A stretch of 64,000 nt of DNA from Pseudomonadales bacterium (GTDB lineage Bacteria; Pseudomonadota; Gammaproteobacteria; Pseudomonadales; IMCC2047). The stretch's first letter is position 1. The number at the start of each line of letters is the position of its first letter. Shown here piece after piece: positions 53,670 through 63,107 of this stretch. Below the pieces are notes generated by a model. That model was not told where the DNA came from. It ran no database searches and saw only the letters and a list, made by a program, of their open reading frames with translations. The stretch lies in assembly GCA_024234615.1 (NCBI GenBank), contig JACKNY010000002.1, positions 434,001 through 498,000 on the forward strand. The letters are read 5' to 3'. The position numbers and the translations under genes are program-made.

Positions 53670-54422
53670 TTACTGACCGTTACCGGCCTGATGCTCTCGT
53701 TTAAATTCAGCCAACAACACCTGTTGTTCACTGTCCAATTCAATTTTTTCCAGCAAGTCGGGGCGACGCAACCAAGTTCTACCTAACGACTGCTTCAGAC
53801 GCCAGCGTCTGATTTCCTCATGATGCCCACTCATCAACACGGCGGGAACATCCTGATCTAACAAATTCTCCGGCCTCGTGTAATGCGGACAATCAAGTAG
53901 CCCTGAGATAAATGAATCCTGTGCTGCAGAATCCTCATGCCCCAAGGCTCCAGGCAACCAGCGGGTAATCGCGTCGATCATCACCATCGCGCCCAACTCA
54001 CCACCAGACAACACGTAATCACCAATCGACCATTCCTCGTCGATGTCAACTTCTATCACGCGCTCGTCAATGCCTTCATAACGACCCGCCACCAAAATCA
54101 ACTTATCTCTGCCAGCCAGTTCACGTACTGCAGCTTGATCCAGGGTACGACCCTGAGGTGATAAATAAGCAACTATGGCGTCATCACCCATCAACTGTTT
54201 CGCGGCGCTGATCGCTTCTCGCAAAGGCTGTACCTTCATCAGCATGCCAGGCCCGCCACCATAAGGCCGATCATCGACCGTCTGATGTTTATCTTTGGTG
54301 TAATCCCGCGGATTCCAGCAATTCAGCTCCAGCAATCCCTGCTTTACCGCCCTACTCGTAATTCCGTAATCAGTCACAGCCTTAAACATCTCTGGAAAAA
54401 GGCTGACGACACCAATTTTCAC
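53670..54422 (-). CDS. trmD: tRNA (guanine37-N1)-methyltransferase
   Basis: 250 residues. SPOUT fold; the trefoil-knot block YVLSGGELGAMVMIDAI binds AdoMet, and RPYGGGPGMLMK is conserved. It methylates G37 of tRNAs and prevents frameshifts. I set the start at GTG 54422 (VKIGVVSLFPEMF), two bases after the rimM stop, with CGGAG 8 bases upstream. A longer frame to 54443 would overlap rimM. Confidence 0.96.
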   Translation of the reverse strand: MKIGVVSLFPEMFKAVTDYGITSRAVKQGLLELNCWNPRDYTKDKHQTVDDRPYGGGPGMLMKVQPLREAISAAKQLMGDDAIVAYLSPQGRTLDQAAVRELAGRDKLILVAGRYEGIDERVIEVDIDEEWSIGDYVLSGGELGAMVMIDAITRWLPGALGHEDSAAQDSFISGLLDCPHYTRPENLLDQDVPAVLMSGHHEEIRRWRLKQSLGRTWLRRPDLLEKIELDSEQQVLLAEFKREHQAGNGQ

Positions 54423-54424
54423 CG

Positions 54425-54973
54425 CTAAAACTCCGGATCCCAATCGACCCGTAATTCGCCCGCCTGCAAATCAATATCCTGTATCACCTGACCAACCAAA
54501 TAAGGCAACAGGCGTTCTCTTGTATCAATACTTGCGGGACAACTCTTTACCACCAGCACATCGTTGGATCCAGTCGACATCAAATGATCGACCCTACCTA
54601 ACAAAATTTCCTGCTCATTCGCATCCTTGCATAACACTTTGAGTCCTTCCAACTGATACCAATAGACCTCATCTTCATCAAGCGGTGGCAAACTATCTTT
54701 TGGCACCGCGATCAGTGCACCACGATATTGGGCCGCAAAATTGCGATCGTCAGACCCCTCGAACTGAACCACCAACCCCTTTCCATGTTGCTTACCAGCA
54801 ACCAAGGTAACCAATTGCCAGTCTTGGTGATTCCGTTTTATGAACCAGGGACGATACTCAAGAATGCTTTGCATTGGTTCTGTTTCAGATAGAACCTTCA
54901 CCCAGCCTTTGACACCATAGACCGTAGTCACGCGACCCAGCACAACTAAATCATCCCGCGCCACTGATGACAT
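54425..54973 (-). CDS. rimM: 16S rRNA processing protein RimM
   Basis: 182 residues: N-terminal RimM domain (LVVLGRVTTVYGVKGWVKV), then a PRC-barrel (DEVYWYQLEGLKV, LLPYLVGQVIQDIDL). It assists 30S assembly by binding S19. It lies 18 bp after rpsP and 2 bp before trmD. Confidence 0.96.
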   Translation of the reverse strand: MSSVARDDLVVLGRVTTVYGVKGWVKVLSETEPMQSILEYRPWFIKRNHQDWQLVTLVAGKQHGKGLVVQFEGSDDRNFAAQYRGALIAVPKDSLPPLDEDEVYWYQLEGLKVLCKDANEQEILLGRVDHLMSTGSNDVLVVKSCPASIDTRERLLPYLVGQVIQDIDLQAGELRVDWDPEF

Positions 54974-54991
54974 GCTGGGATTGACCAGGCC

Positions 54992-55237
54992 TTATGCCTT
55001 GGCGGCACCCTTAAGTAAAGCAGCAACCCGCTCAGAAGGCTGCGCACCTTTGCTTAGCCAGTAGTCAACACGCTCTTGATCCACGTGTAGACGCACTTCC
55101 TGACCGCGCGCTCCTGGATTAAAATAACCAACACGTTCAACATACTGACCATCTCGGGGACGACGTCTATCAGCAACTGTCAGATGATAAAACGGACGTT
55201 TTTTTGCGCCACTACGAGCCAATCTAATAACTACCAT
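54992..55237 (-). CDS. rpsP: Ribosomal protein S16
   Basis: 81 residues, full length: VVIRLARSGAKKRPFYHLTV, RDGQYVERVGYFNP and VDYWLSKGAQPSERV. First gene of the rpsP-rimM-trmD-rplS operon, 140 bp after ffh. Confidence 0.98.
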   Translation of the reverse strand: MVVIRLARSGAKKRPFYHLTVADRRRPRDGQYVERVGYFNPGARGQEVRLHVDQERVDYWLSKGAQPSERVAALLKGAAKA

Positions 55238-55377
55238 TCGCTATTGTATCCTTTAATCCAGGCAGGCTTTGATATCACCTACGATTTATGAAAGGGCAAG
55301 ATGCCCGAAAAAGGCGCGTATTCTACGCCAAAAATACTTGATCTGCCAAGAACTTATCTAAATATTTCCACTCATTG

Positions 55378-56745
55378 TTAGCGTGGAAATCCTCCACCAG
55401 GAGGCATCATTCCACCCAGGCCGCGCATCATATTAGCCATGCCGCCCTTTTTAGAGAATTTTTTCATCATTTTCTGCATTTGTTTGTGCTGTTTTAGCAA
55501 CCGATTTAAATCCTGTATGTGAGTTCCAGAGCCCAGTGTAATACGGCGTTTGCGAGAGTTATTAATGATATCGGGGTAACGCCTTTCATGGGGCGTCATC
55601 GAATTGATTAGCGCCTCCATTTGCCCCAAGGATTTATCATTCACTTGCTTTTCAACCATACCAGACATCTGCCCCATACCAGGCAACTTGTCCATTAAGC
55701 CAGACAAGCCGCCCATATTGCGCATTTGTTCCAGCTGATCGCGAAAGTCATTAAGGTCAAACTTTTTACCTTTGGAAACCTTTTTAACCAGCTTATCCGC
55801 TTTTTTGCGATCAATTTTGCGCTCAACCTCTTCAATCAGGCTAAGCACATCACCCATATCCAAGATACGCGACGCCATACGATCTGGATAAAAAGGCTCT
55901 AAGGCATCAGTTTTTTCACCGACACCAATAAACTTGATGGGTTTACCGGTGATTTGCCGTACTGATAACGCCGCCCCACCACGGGAATCACCATCGGCCT
56001 TGGTCAAAATAACACCCGTCAGCGGCAGCGCATCACCAAAGGCTTTAGCGGTATTAGCGGCATCTTGCCCAGTCATCGCATCCACTACGAAGAGTGTTTC
56101 AATGGGGTTGATCGCAGCATGCAGCGCTTTAATTTCCGTCATCATATCCGTATCGATATGCAAGCGTCCGGCAGTATCAATCAAGACGACATCGGAAAAC
56201 CGATGCTTGGCATGAGTAATTGCATCTTGTGCAATATCGATAGGGTTTTGCTCAATGCGGCTAGGAAAGAAATCCACACCGACTTCAGAAGCCAGCGTTT
56301 CTAGCTGTTTAATAGCCGCCGGGCGGTAAACGTCAGCACTGGCTACCGTTACTTTTTTATTTTTGCGTTCTTTTAGCCAGCGCGCGAGCTTTGCGATCGA
56401 GGTGGTTTTACCCGCTCCTTGCAACCCCGCTACCAGAATAACTGCCGGCGGTTGTGCGGCAAGGTTTAATTCTTCACAGTATTCACCCATCACCCTTTCA
56501 AGTTCGCTTTGCACGATTTTGATAAAGGCTTGTCCCGGTGTCAGGCTTTGCGCCACTTCTTGACCAATAGCCCGTTCTTTAATACTCTCTATAAAGACTT
56601 TGACCACAGGCAACGCTACATCGGCTTCTAATAACGCCATCCGCACTTCACGCAGCGTATCTTTAATATTGTCTTCGCTAAGTTTTGCTTTCCCGCTGAC
56701 CTGTTTTAGGGCATCGGTCAAACGATTGGTCAAACTATCAAACAT
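55378..56745 (-). CDS. ffh: Signal recognition particle protein Ffh
   Basis: 455 residues: N domain (~1-90), GTPase domain (G1 GLQGAGKTTSIAKLA, G3 DTAGRLH, G4 TKADGDSRGG) and a Met-rich M domain (~300-455, LPGMGQMSGMVEKQ) that binds 4.5S RNA and signal sequences. It targets inner-membrane proteins to the Sec translocon. Divergent from the CcsA-like gene. Confidence 0.97.
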   Translation of the reverse strand: MFDSLTNRLTDALKQVSGKAKLSEDNIKDTLREVRMALLEADVALPVVKVFIESIKERAIGQEVAQSLTPGQAFIKIVQSELERVMGEYCEELNLAAQPPAVILVAGLQGAGKTTSIAKLARWLKERKNKKVTVASADVYRPAAIKQLETLASEVGVDFFPSRIEQNPIDIAQDAITHAKHRFSDVVLIDTAGRLHIDTDMMTEIKALHAAINPIETLFVVDAMTGQDAANTAKAFGDALPLTGVILTKADGDSRGGAALSVRQITGKPIKFIGVGEKTDALEPFYPDRMASRILDMGDVLSLIEEVERKIDRKKADKLVKKVSKGKKFDLNDFRDQLEQMRNMGGLSGLMDKLPGMGQMSGMVEKQVNDKSLGQMEALINSMTPHERRYPDIINNSRKRRITLGSGTHIQDLNRLLKQHKQMQKMMKKFSKKGGMANMMRGLGGMMPPGGGFPR

Positions 56746-56863
56746 ATCTATCTACTCGCATTCTCGGGATCAATATTTAGTGTGGCATTTTAGCAGGAAA
56801 TACAATACATTCCTCACTCCGAGGAATCTGAATTAACTCTAACAAAGCCGAAACTCTATCGAA

Positions 56864-57664
56864 ATGACTTCGACCATTGTGGGCAGCATTGCCATCGCCT
56901 GTTATATAGGCGGCGCCATTTTACAATATTATCATTTAGTTCGTCGCGACAATTCTCGTCGTACTCTGGTATTAGTTCTGGGGGCAGTTGCACTTTGCTT
57001 TCACACCCTCAGCTTTAATGGCACAGTTATCACCGAAGCCGGCCTGCACCTGGGGTTTTTTAAAATTTCCTCACTAATTGGCTGGCTAATTACTGGCTTA
57101 GTACTCGTCAGCAGCATACGGAAACCCTTGGAAAACCTGCTGATAGGCGTTTATCCGATTGCCGCACTTGGGCTTGGCTCCGCCATTGTAATGCACGGTA
57201 CGGTCGAACCAACCATACATTTCAGCCTGCATAGTGTTAGCCACATACTGTTGTCATTGTTTTCCTATAGCGTGCTTACCATCGCTGCCATACAGGCCGT
57301 GCTCTTAGCCTGGCAGGACCAACAGCTTCGCAACAAACATGCCAATGGCTTTATCATGCAACTGCCACCCTTACAGATAATGGAGCAGCTGCTGTTTGAG
57401 CTGATCTGGGCTGGCGTGATCCTGCTTACAGCAGCAATTATCTCTGGTGTATTTTTTATTCAGGATATGTTTGCTCAGCACCTAGCCCATAAAACGCTGC
57501 TTTCCATTTTCGCCTGGGCAATATTTTCGCTCCTTCTCACCGGCCGCTATTGGAAAGGCTGGCGCGGCAGCATCGCTATTCGCTGGACTATATTTGGATA
57601 TCTACTGCTAATGCTATCCTATTTCGGCACCAAATTGGTGATAGAAATTTTAAAGCAGCCTTAG
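56864..57664 (+). CDS. CcsA/YpjD-like cytochrome assembly membrane protein
   Basis: 266 residues, about eight membrane helices, with conserved His in helices (FHTLSFNG, SLHSVSHILLSL and MFAQHLAHKTLLSI). This fits the short CcsA/CcmC-like family usually called YpjD, found next to ffh in Pseudomonas. The role is probably in heme or membrane-protein handling; it is not established. The CorC-like gene follows after 81 bp. Confidence 0.85.
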   Translation: MTSTIVGSIAIACYIGGAILQYYHLVRRDNSRRTLVLVLGAVALCFHTLSFNGTVITEAGLHLGFFKISSLIGWLITGLVLVSSIRKPLENLLIGVYPIAALGLGSAIVMHGTVEPTIHFSLHSVSHILLSLFSYSVLTIAAIQAVLLAWQDQQLRNKHANGFIMQLPPLQIMEQLLFELIWAGVILLTAAIISGVFFIQDMFAQHLAHKTLLSIFAWAIFSLLLTGRYWKGWRGSIAIRWTIFGYLLLMLSYFGTKLVIEILKQP

Positions 57665-57745
57665 ACCTTATTGATTGAAGGCCTTGACTTTAACTGGCTA
57701 ACGGAATAAAAAGACCATCCACTTATAATAAAGGTCGCGGGTTAT

Positions 57746-59041
57746 TTGGACGACATACCCTTAACGGCGCTAATTTCAACATTAGTCTGCTTAATTATTC
57801 TTTCGGGTTTTTTCTCTAGTTCTGAAACAGGCATGATGGCGTTAAATCGCTATCGCTTGCGTCATCTGGTCAAGCAAAAACACCGCGGCGCCCGCTTAGC
57901 TAATAAGTTACTCAAGCGCCCAGACCGGCTCATCAGCGTCATTCTCATTGGCAATAATTTTGTTAATATCGCCGCCCCAGTCATTACCACGTTAATTGCC
58001 ATTCGCCTCTGGGGAGACCCCGTGACCGGGACGCTCGACGGCATCACTACTCTGTCAGTCACCGTTGGACTAACACTTATTATTTTGATTTTTTCTGAAA
58101 TAACCCCGAAAACTATTGCCGCTCTGCACCCTGAGCGGGTTGCCTTTCCTGCTGCTTACGTATTACGTCCGCTACTTTTTATTATGTATCCTTTGGTTTG
58201 GCTGATTAATCTAGTCACACATCGGCTATTACGAATTGTCGGCATCAAAATTGATGAACACATTGAAGATCAAATTACCCAGGAAGAACTGCGCACAGTC
58301 GTCAATGAGGCCAGCATTCTCATCCCACAACCTCACCAAAATATGTTGCTGGGCATTTTGGATCTGGAAAAGGTCACAGTTGAGGATATTATGGTGCCGC
58401 GCAATGAGATTGCCGGTATCGACCTGGAAGATGATATCGCCAGTGTTATTGAGCAAATACGCGCCAGCCAACATACTTGGCTACCAGTCTACGAAGGCGA
58501 CATTAGCCATATCTCCGGTTTCTTACACCTGCGTAATGCTATCCGCTTTTTGACCGATAATAAAATTACCAAAGCATCTATATTGGCAGTCACACAAGAA
58601 CCATATTTCATCCCCGAAAGCACCCCTCTTAACACCCAACTCCTTAATTTTCAGCGCGAAAAACGTCGCATAGGCCTCGTTGTTGATGAGTATGGGGACA
58701 TTCAGGGTATTGCCACTCTGGAGGATATTCTAGAAGAGATAGTGGGTGAATTTACCACGGATGCAGCAACCAATAGCAAATACATACACCCACAGGAAGA
58801 CGGATCGTTCATCATCGACGGTAGTGCTAATATTCGGGATATCAACAAAACTCTGGGCTGGAATTTACCCACCGCTGGGCCTAAAACCCTCAATGGATTA
58901 ATCATTGAATCGCTGGAATGGATCCCTGACGCAAATGTTGCATTTAAGATTGGCGGCTATTATATTGAAACCCTGAAGACAAAGGGTAATGTCGTTAAAA
59001 CAGCTCAAGTGAGTGAAATTATTCATCGAGATAAAACTTAA
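57746..59041 (+). CDS. HlyC/CorC-type transporter with CNNM and CBS domains
   Basis: 431 residues: CNNM (DUF21) membrane domain with 3-4 helices (~5-190, FFSSSETGMMALNRYRL), two CBS motifs (~205-335, EDIMVPRNEIAGIDLED) and a C-terminal CorC_HlyC domain (~345-425). The family is linked to magnesium or cobalt export and resistance. The start is TTG at 57746, with GGTCGCGGG upstream; no better in-frame start fits the membrane domain. Confidence 0.9.
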   Translation: MDDIPLTALISTLVCLIILSGFFSSSETGMMALNRYRLRHLVKQKHRGARLANKLLKRPDRLISVILIGNNFVNIAAPVITTLIAIRLWGDPVTGTLDGITTLSVTVGLTLIILIFSEITPKTIAALHPERVAFPAAYVLRPLLFIMYPLVWLINLVTHRLLRIVGIKIDEHIEDQITQEELRTVVNEASILIPQPHQNMLLGILDLEKVTVEDIMVPRNEIAGIDLEDDIASVIEQIRASQHTWLPVYEGDISHISGFLHLRNAIRFLTDNKITKASILAVTQEPYFIPESTPLNTQLLNFQREKRRIGLVVDEYGDIQGIATLEDILEEIVGEFTTDAATNSKYIHPQEDGSFIIDGSANIRDINKTLGWNLPTAGPKTLNGLIIESLEWIPDANVAFKIGGYYIETLKTKGNVVKTAQVSEIIHRDKT

Positions 59042-59140
59042 TTGAGCACTTGGTTTTCACCACCCCCTACTAGTCTTTACTCTGATTGACCCAACGATAA
59101 GAAATAGCGCCTTCCAGCGCCAAAAATGAGGAATAGCGAA

Positions 59141-59746
59141 GTGTTAATTAGTCGAATCTGGGGATTATTCCTCCATCCAAACAAAGAGTGGGAGCTTATC
59201 CAACGGGAACAAGCTAATCGTTCCAGGCCTTACCTTATCTATTTACTACTACTGGCAGCCATACCTCCCCTTGCCGGCTACATTGGTGCCACTCAAACCG
59301 GCTGGCAAATTGGTGATGGTGCCATCACCAAACTGACCGTTGAAAGCACCATCCCCCTTTGCATTGCCGCCTATCTTGCCATTGTCATCGGGATCTATGC
59401 CACCGGGATTGCGATTAATTGGATGGGAGCGACCTACACTGACCTCGACAAAGGGGATTTTAGTGGCTTAGGTCTGGCAATCTATAGTTCCATACCTTTG
59501 CTCGTATTAAGCGTAGTCGGCGTTTATCCGGTAATCTGGCTGGGGTTAATTACTCTCGTCGTTGCCGCATGCTATTCGGCTTATTTACTTTACAAAGGGG
59601 TGCCAATTCTCTTCCAAATTCCGCCAGACCGGGGAGTCATGTTTGCCAGCGCAATCCTCACTTTTGCCTTAGTGATTGCGGTTGTATTAATCATCTCGAC
59701 AGTTATTATTTGGGCAGTTGGATTTAGTCCAGTTTTTACGAACTAA
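59141..59746 (+). CDS. Yip1-domain membrane protein
   Basis: 201 residues, about five membrane helices after a short N-terminal segment (ISRIWGLFLHPNKEWELI). This fits the bacterial Yip1 domain family; function unknown. I choose the GTG at 59141 because GAGGAA lies about 8 bases upstream; an ATG at 59126 would add five residues. Same strand as the CorC-like gene, 99 bp downstream. Confidence 0.78.
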   Translation: MLISRIWGLFLHPNKEWELIQREQANRSRPYLIYLLLLAAIPPLAGYIGATQTGWQIGDGAITKLTVESTIPLCIAAYLAIVIGIYATGIAINWMGATYTDLDKGDFSGLGLAIYSSIPLLVLSVVGVYPVIWLGLITLVVAACYSAYLLYKGVPILFQIPPDRGVMFASAILTFALVIAVVLIISTVIIWAVGFSPVFTN

Positions 59747-59834
59747 AGTTGTGAAGACCAATCCGGTTATAACGAATTACAGGTAGAGTTTTGGTCGTTG
59801 CATCAAGACTCTCCTCACTATCAACCAAGCATAT

Positions 59835-60041
59835 TTACTGAAATGAACCGAAATAAGCTCCCTTAGCCACACCACGCTCAGTAATATTTCTCAACACCTG
59901 ACGTCTTTCAACATCACCCATCTCTGACCATTTTGATATTTCTTCTGCCGTACGAAAACAACCGATGCAGACATCATTGCCGTCTAGAGCGCAGACACTC
60001 ATACAAGGGGATTCAACAGGAACTTTAGTTTCTTGGGCCAT
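59835..60041 (-). CDS. DUF1289 protein
   Basis: 68 residues. The four Cys of SPCMSVCALDGNDVCIGCFRT form the family's metal- or cluster-binding motif, followed by a helix (IsKWSEMGDVERRQVL). Function unknown. I set the start at the ATG 60041, with GGAG 5 bases before; an ATG at 60065 is less likely. Confidence 0.85.
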   Translation of the reverse strand: MAQETKVPVESPCMSVCALDGNDVCIGCFRTAEEISKWSEMGDVERRQVLRNITERGVAKGAYFGSFQ

Positions 60042-60137
60042 AACCACTCCATAAAAGATGCGCAAGTCTAACAGTTTTTGATCAAAGTTCTAAATTTGGA
60101 TTTATAATCGCTATGAATTTGGTTTAGACTCAAGACT

Positions 60138-60680
60138 ATGAAATATTGTAGTAGCTGCGGCAAATCGGTTATCGAAAGAATCCCCGCGGGGGATAACCGG
60201 CCTCGGTTTGTCTGCGATCATTGCGAAACCATCCACTACCAAAACCCTCGTATTATCGCTGGCTGCTTACCTATTTACGAAGATAAAGTGCTACTCTGCA
60301 AACGCGCTATCGAGCCACGTTATGGGCTTTGGACTTTACCTGCCGGATTTATGGAGAATGGTGAAACTAGTATTGAAGCCGCCCTCAGAGAAACCTGGGA
60401 AGAGGCGCTCGCTAGAGTACATATTCACGGCATCTACACACTATTTAATTTACCGCACATCAATCAGGTCTATATGATTTTTCGCGCCGAGCTAGATGAG
60501 TTAAACTTTGGTGCCGGCGAAGAAAGCCTCGAAGTGGATTTATTTACCGAGCAAGATATCCCCTGGAATGAGCTAGCCTTTCCGGTTATGCGTAAAACAT
60601 TGGAATTTTATTTTGCAGACCGCCGCACTGGCAGCTTTAACGTACGCATGCACGATATTGTCCGTCCTTTAAAACAATAG
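60138..60680 (+). CDS. NUDIX hydrolase with N-terminal zinc ribbon
   Basis: 180 residues. N-terminal zinc ribbon (KYCSSCGKS, VCDHCET) and a NUDIX domain with the box GFMENGETSIEAALRETWEEA; the Gly near the box end is Leu-Ala here (EEALARV), a change I recall as usual for this subgroup. Expected to hydrolyse a nucleoside diphosphate derivative, perhaps NADH-like or a related cofactor; the substrate is not fixed by sequence. Monocistronic by position. Confidence 0.88.
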   Translation: MKYCSSCGKSVIERIPAGDNRPRFVCDHCETIHYQNPRIIAGCLPIYEDKVLLCKRAIEPRYGLWTLPAGFMENGETSIEAALRETWEEALARVHIHGIYTLFNLPHINQVYMIFRAELDELNFGAGEESLEVDLFTEQDIPWNELAFPVMRKTLEFYFADRRTGSFNVRMHDIVRPLKQ

Positions 60681-60764
60681 TTTTGCCTAAAGCGACTCTG
60701 TTATTCCAAATTGGTAAGGGTCGGAATTTAACTATTCAGCATGGAACCTTGCTACCAGCTAAAG

Positions 60765-61091
60765 CTAGCTCTTGGATATTGGCGGGCTCCACAAAGACCA
60801 GACCGAATAGGCCGGTGTTTCATAAGGATGAGCCTTCAACATTGCTGCGATTGCCCTATGCAACAGCTCATCCTGACAAACCAGTTCTACTTTATATTCG
60901 ATCACGGATTCAAGCTGGTCCTGTTGCCCCAAATAAGGCTTACTCCCCACCAAAGGTCTGAACTGTCCTTCTCCTTTCGACTGCCAAGCACAGCTGTCGT
61001 AATCACCAATGCGCCCCGCACCTGCTTTAAATAAAGCCTGTTTGACAACCTCCAGGTGTGATTCCGGTACATACACAACAATTTGATACAT
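60765..61091 (-). CDS. NIF3/YqfO-like small protein
   Basis: 108 residues. MYQIVVYVPESHLEVVKQAL, AGRIGDYDSCAWQSKG and AHPYETPAYSVW match the YqfO insert domain of the NIF3 family, a CutA-like fold. Function unknown. The ATG at 61091 overlaps the stop of the upstream acyltransferase fusion (TGATG), so they are translationally coupled. A TTG one codon earlier is less likely. Confidence 0.85.
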   Translation of the reverse strand: MYQIVVYVPESHLEVVKQALFKAGAGRIGDYDSCAWQSKGEGQFRPLVGSKPYLGQQDQLESVIEYKVELVCQDELLHRAIAAMLKAHPYETPAYSVWSLWSPPISKS

Positions 61092-62989
61092 CAACGTTTA
61101 TCTCCCCGCAACGCAGAAACCTTTTCATACAGCAGTTGAGCTGACACCTGTTGTGGTTCTACTCTTGCACCGACCACCACGTCAATTTTTGCCCAAAGCT
61201 TTTTCGGCCAAGTTAAAAACGCACCGAAACCTTGGTGGCTAAAAAAGCTTCCCCAAAGCCCACGCAAGGCGATTGGCACCACGGGTACTGCACTAGTCTC
61301 TACTATCTTTTCAATACCTGGTTTGAACTCATTAATGTTGCCATCCAGCGTAAGCTTACCCTCAGGAAAAATACAAAAGAGTTCGCCGCGATCCAACCCC
61401 TTTTTTATCGACTCAAAGGCACGTTCGTATACCTCTGGATTATCCTTTCTCGAACAAATAGGAATCGTCCGCCCAGCTCGAAAAATATAATTAAGCACTG
61501 GTATATCAAAAATACTTTTATGCATCACAAAACGAATAGGCCGATGCACGGCCCCTGCCAACAATAATGCGTCCACGTAGCTGACATGATTACACACCAG
61601 TATCGCTGCGCCTTTCTCAGGAATATTCTCCAACCCCTGATGTTTTACCCGATAGAGAGAGTGTCCCAACAGCCATACCAAAAACCGCATACCAAATTCG
61701 GGTACTTCATTATAAATAAACCAAGCGACTGCTACGTTCATCACTGCGAGGACGGCAAAATATTCCGCCTTCGACAAACCCGCCACTCCCAGCAACAAAA
61801 TGGCAACTAAAGCCGCCAACACCATAAGTAATGCATTGAGCACATTGTTCGCCGCGATCACCCGTGCCCTATGTTCAGCAGCGGTGCGTTGTTGCACCAT
61901 TGCGTAAAGAGGTACAATAAAAAACCCACCGAAAATTCCAATCATGCCCATATCAATCAATATTCGAACCGAGCCGTCCGTTTCCAAAAACTCACGCAAA
62001 CTGCGCAGATAATCAACCGCTGAAAAATCACTGGCAAAATACAAGTCTAAGCCAAACAAACTCAATCCAAGCGACCCTAAGGGCACAATACCGATTTCAA
62101 CTTTATGTCCGGAGAGCTTATCGCATAACAGTGAACCAACTCCTATACCCACGGAAAAAATACAAAGCAACAGCGTCACCACGCTTTCCTGCGCCGACAA
62201 TACTTCGATACTGTAATTAGGCAGCTGAGTTAAATAGGAGGCCCCAAGAAACCAAAACCAGGAGATTCCTAATATCGCCAAAAACACCGTACGGTTGCTG
62301 TAGGCATAGCGCAAAATAGCACCAGTTTCAGTTAATGGGTTCAGGTTTATTCGTATATCTCTGGCAACCGCATTGACGCGGGGAATCCAAAAGCTAGCGA
62401 AACAGCCCAGCAGCGCTAATGTACAAACCAAGACCGAAATCCAGACGGTCTCTTGCTGTGATTGCATTAGCACACCAGCGCTCGCCGTACCTAAGAGTAT
62501 CGCCAAAAAAGTACCCATTTCGACAAAGGCATTGCCTGATACCAGTTCATCCTCCTTTAGATATTGGGGAATAATGGAGTATTTTACCGGCCCGAAAAAG
62601 GCTGACTGGGTGCCCATTAAAAACAGTACGAGCAACAACCCCCATAAACTCTGAAAATAAAAGGCTGCTGCTGCCCCCATCATTGCCAGCAACTCCGTTA
62701 TTTTTAAGAGTTGTATCAATCCTGATTTTTCGTATTTGTCGGCCAACTGCCCAGCCAGTGCGGAGAAAATAAAAAAGGGAAGAATGAACAGGCCGGCGGC
62801 GATGTTGTTTAATAAATCCGTATCGAGGCTAGAAAACCGAGTTGCTTGGTAGGCAATCAGGAGTAACAGTGCATTTTTGAACACATTATCGTTGAAGGCT
62901 CCTAAAAATTGGGTACAAAAAAAAGGCGCGAAACGCCTTTGCCCAAGCAAGCCAAACTGCCCCTGATTTTTATTGTCATACTCAGTCAT
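61091..62989 (-). CDS. LplT-PlsC fusion: lysophospholipid transporter and acyltransferase
   Basis: 632 residues. The N-terminal ~410 are an MFS domain of LplT type (RFAPFFCTQFLGAFNDNVFK and the ADKYEKSGL loop). The C-terminal ~190 are a PlsC acyltransferase with the catalytic NHVSYVDALLL motif and the FPEGKLT motif. This should flip lysophospholipids inward and reacylate them. The acyl-ACP synthetase domain found in E. coli Aas is absent here, so acyl donor supply must come from elsewhere. The NIF3-like gene is coupled behind it. Confidence 0.85.
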   Translation of the reverse strand: MTEYDNKNQGQFGLLGQRRFAPFFCTQFLGAFNDNVFKNALLLLIAYQATRFSSLDTDLLNNIAAGLFILPFFIFSALAGQLADKYEKSGLIQLLKITELLAMMGAAAAFYFQSLWGLLLVLFLMGTQSAFFGPVKYSIIPQYLKEDELVSGNAFVEMGTFLAILLGTASAGVLMQSQQETVWISVLVCTLALLGCFASFWIPRVNAVARDIRINLNPLTETGAILRYAYSNRTVFLAILGISWFWFLGASYLTQLPNYSIEVLSAQESVVTLLLCIFSVGIGVGSLLCDKLSGHKVEIGIVPLGSLGLSLFGLDLYFASDFSAVDYLRSLREFLETDGSVRILIDMGMIGIFGGFFIVPLYAMVQQRTAAEHRARVIAANNVLNALLMVLAALVAILLLGVAGLSKAEYFAVLAVMNVAVAWFIYNEVPEFGMRFLVWLLGHSLYRVKHQGLENIPEKGAAILVCNHVSYVDALLLAGAVHRPIRFVMHKSIFDIPVLNYIFRAGRTIPICSRKDNPEVYERAFESIKKGLDRGELFCIFPEGKLTLDGNINEFKPGIEKIVETSAVPVVPIALRGLWGSFFSHQGFGAFLTWPKKLWAKIDVVVGARVEPQQVSAQLLYEKVSALRGDKR

Positions 62990-63107
62990 AATATGCTAAA
63001 TCCTAGCAAAATTAATGCTTTCCAGCTAATTAGCCCAATGCTGGGGTTATCTCACACTTTGTTTCATATTAGAATGCTTCTTCTTATCATTTTCACCTGG
63101 AGATCGC

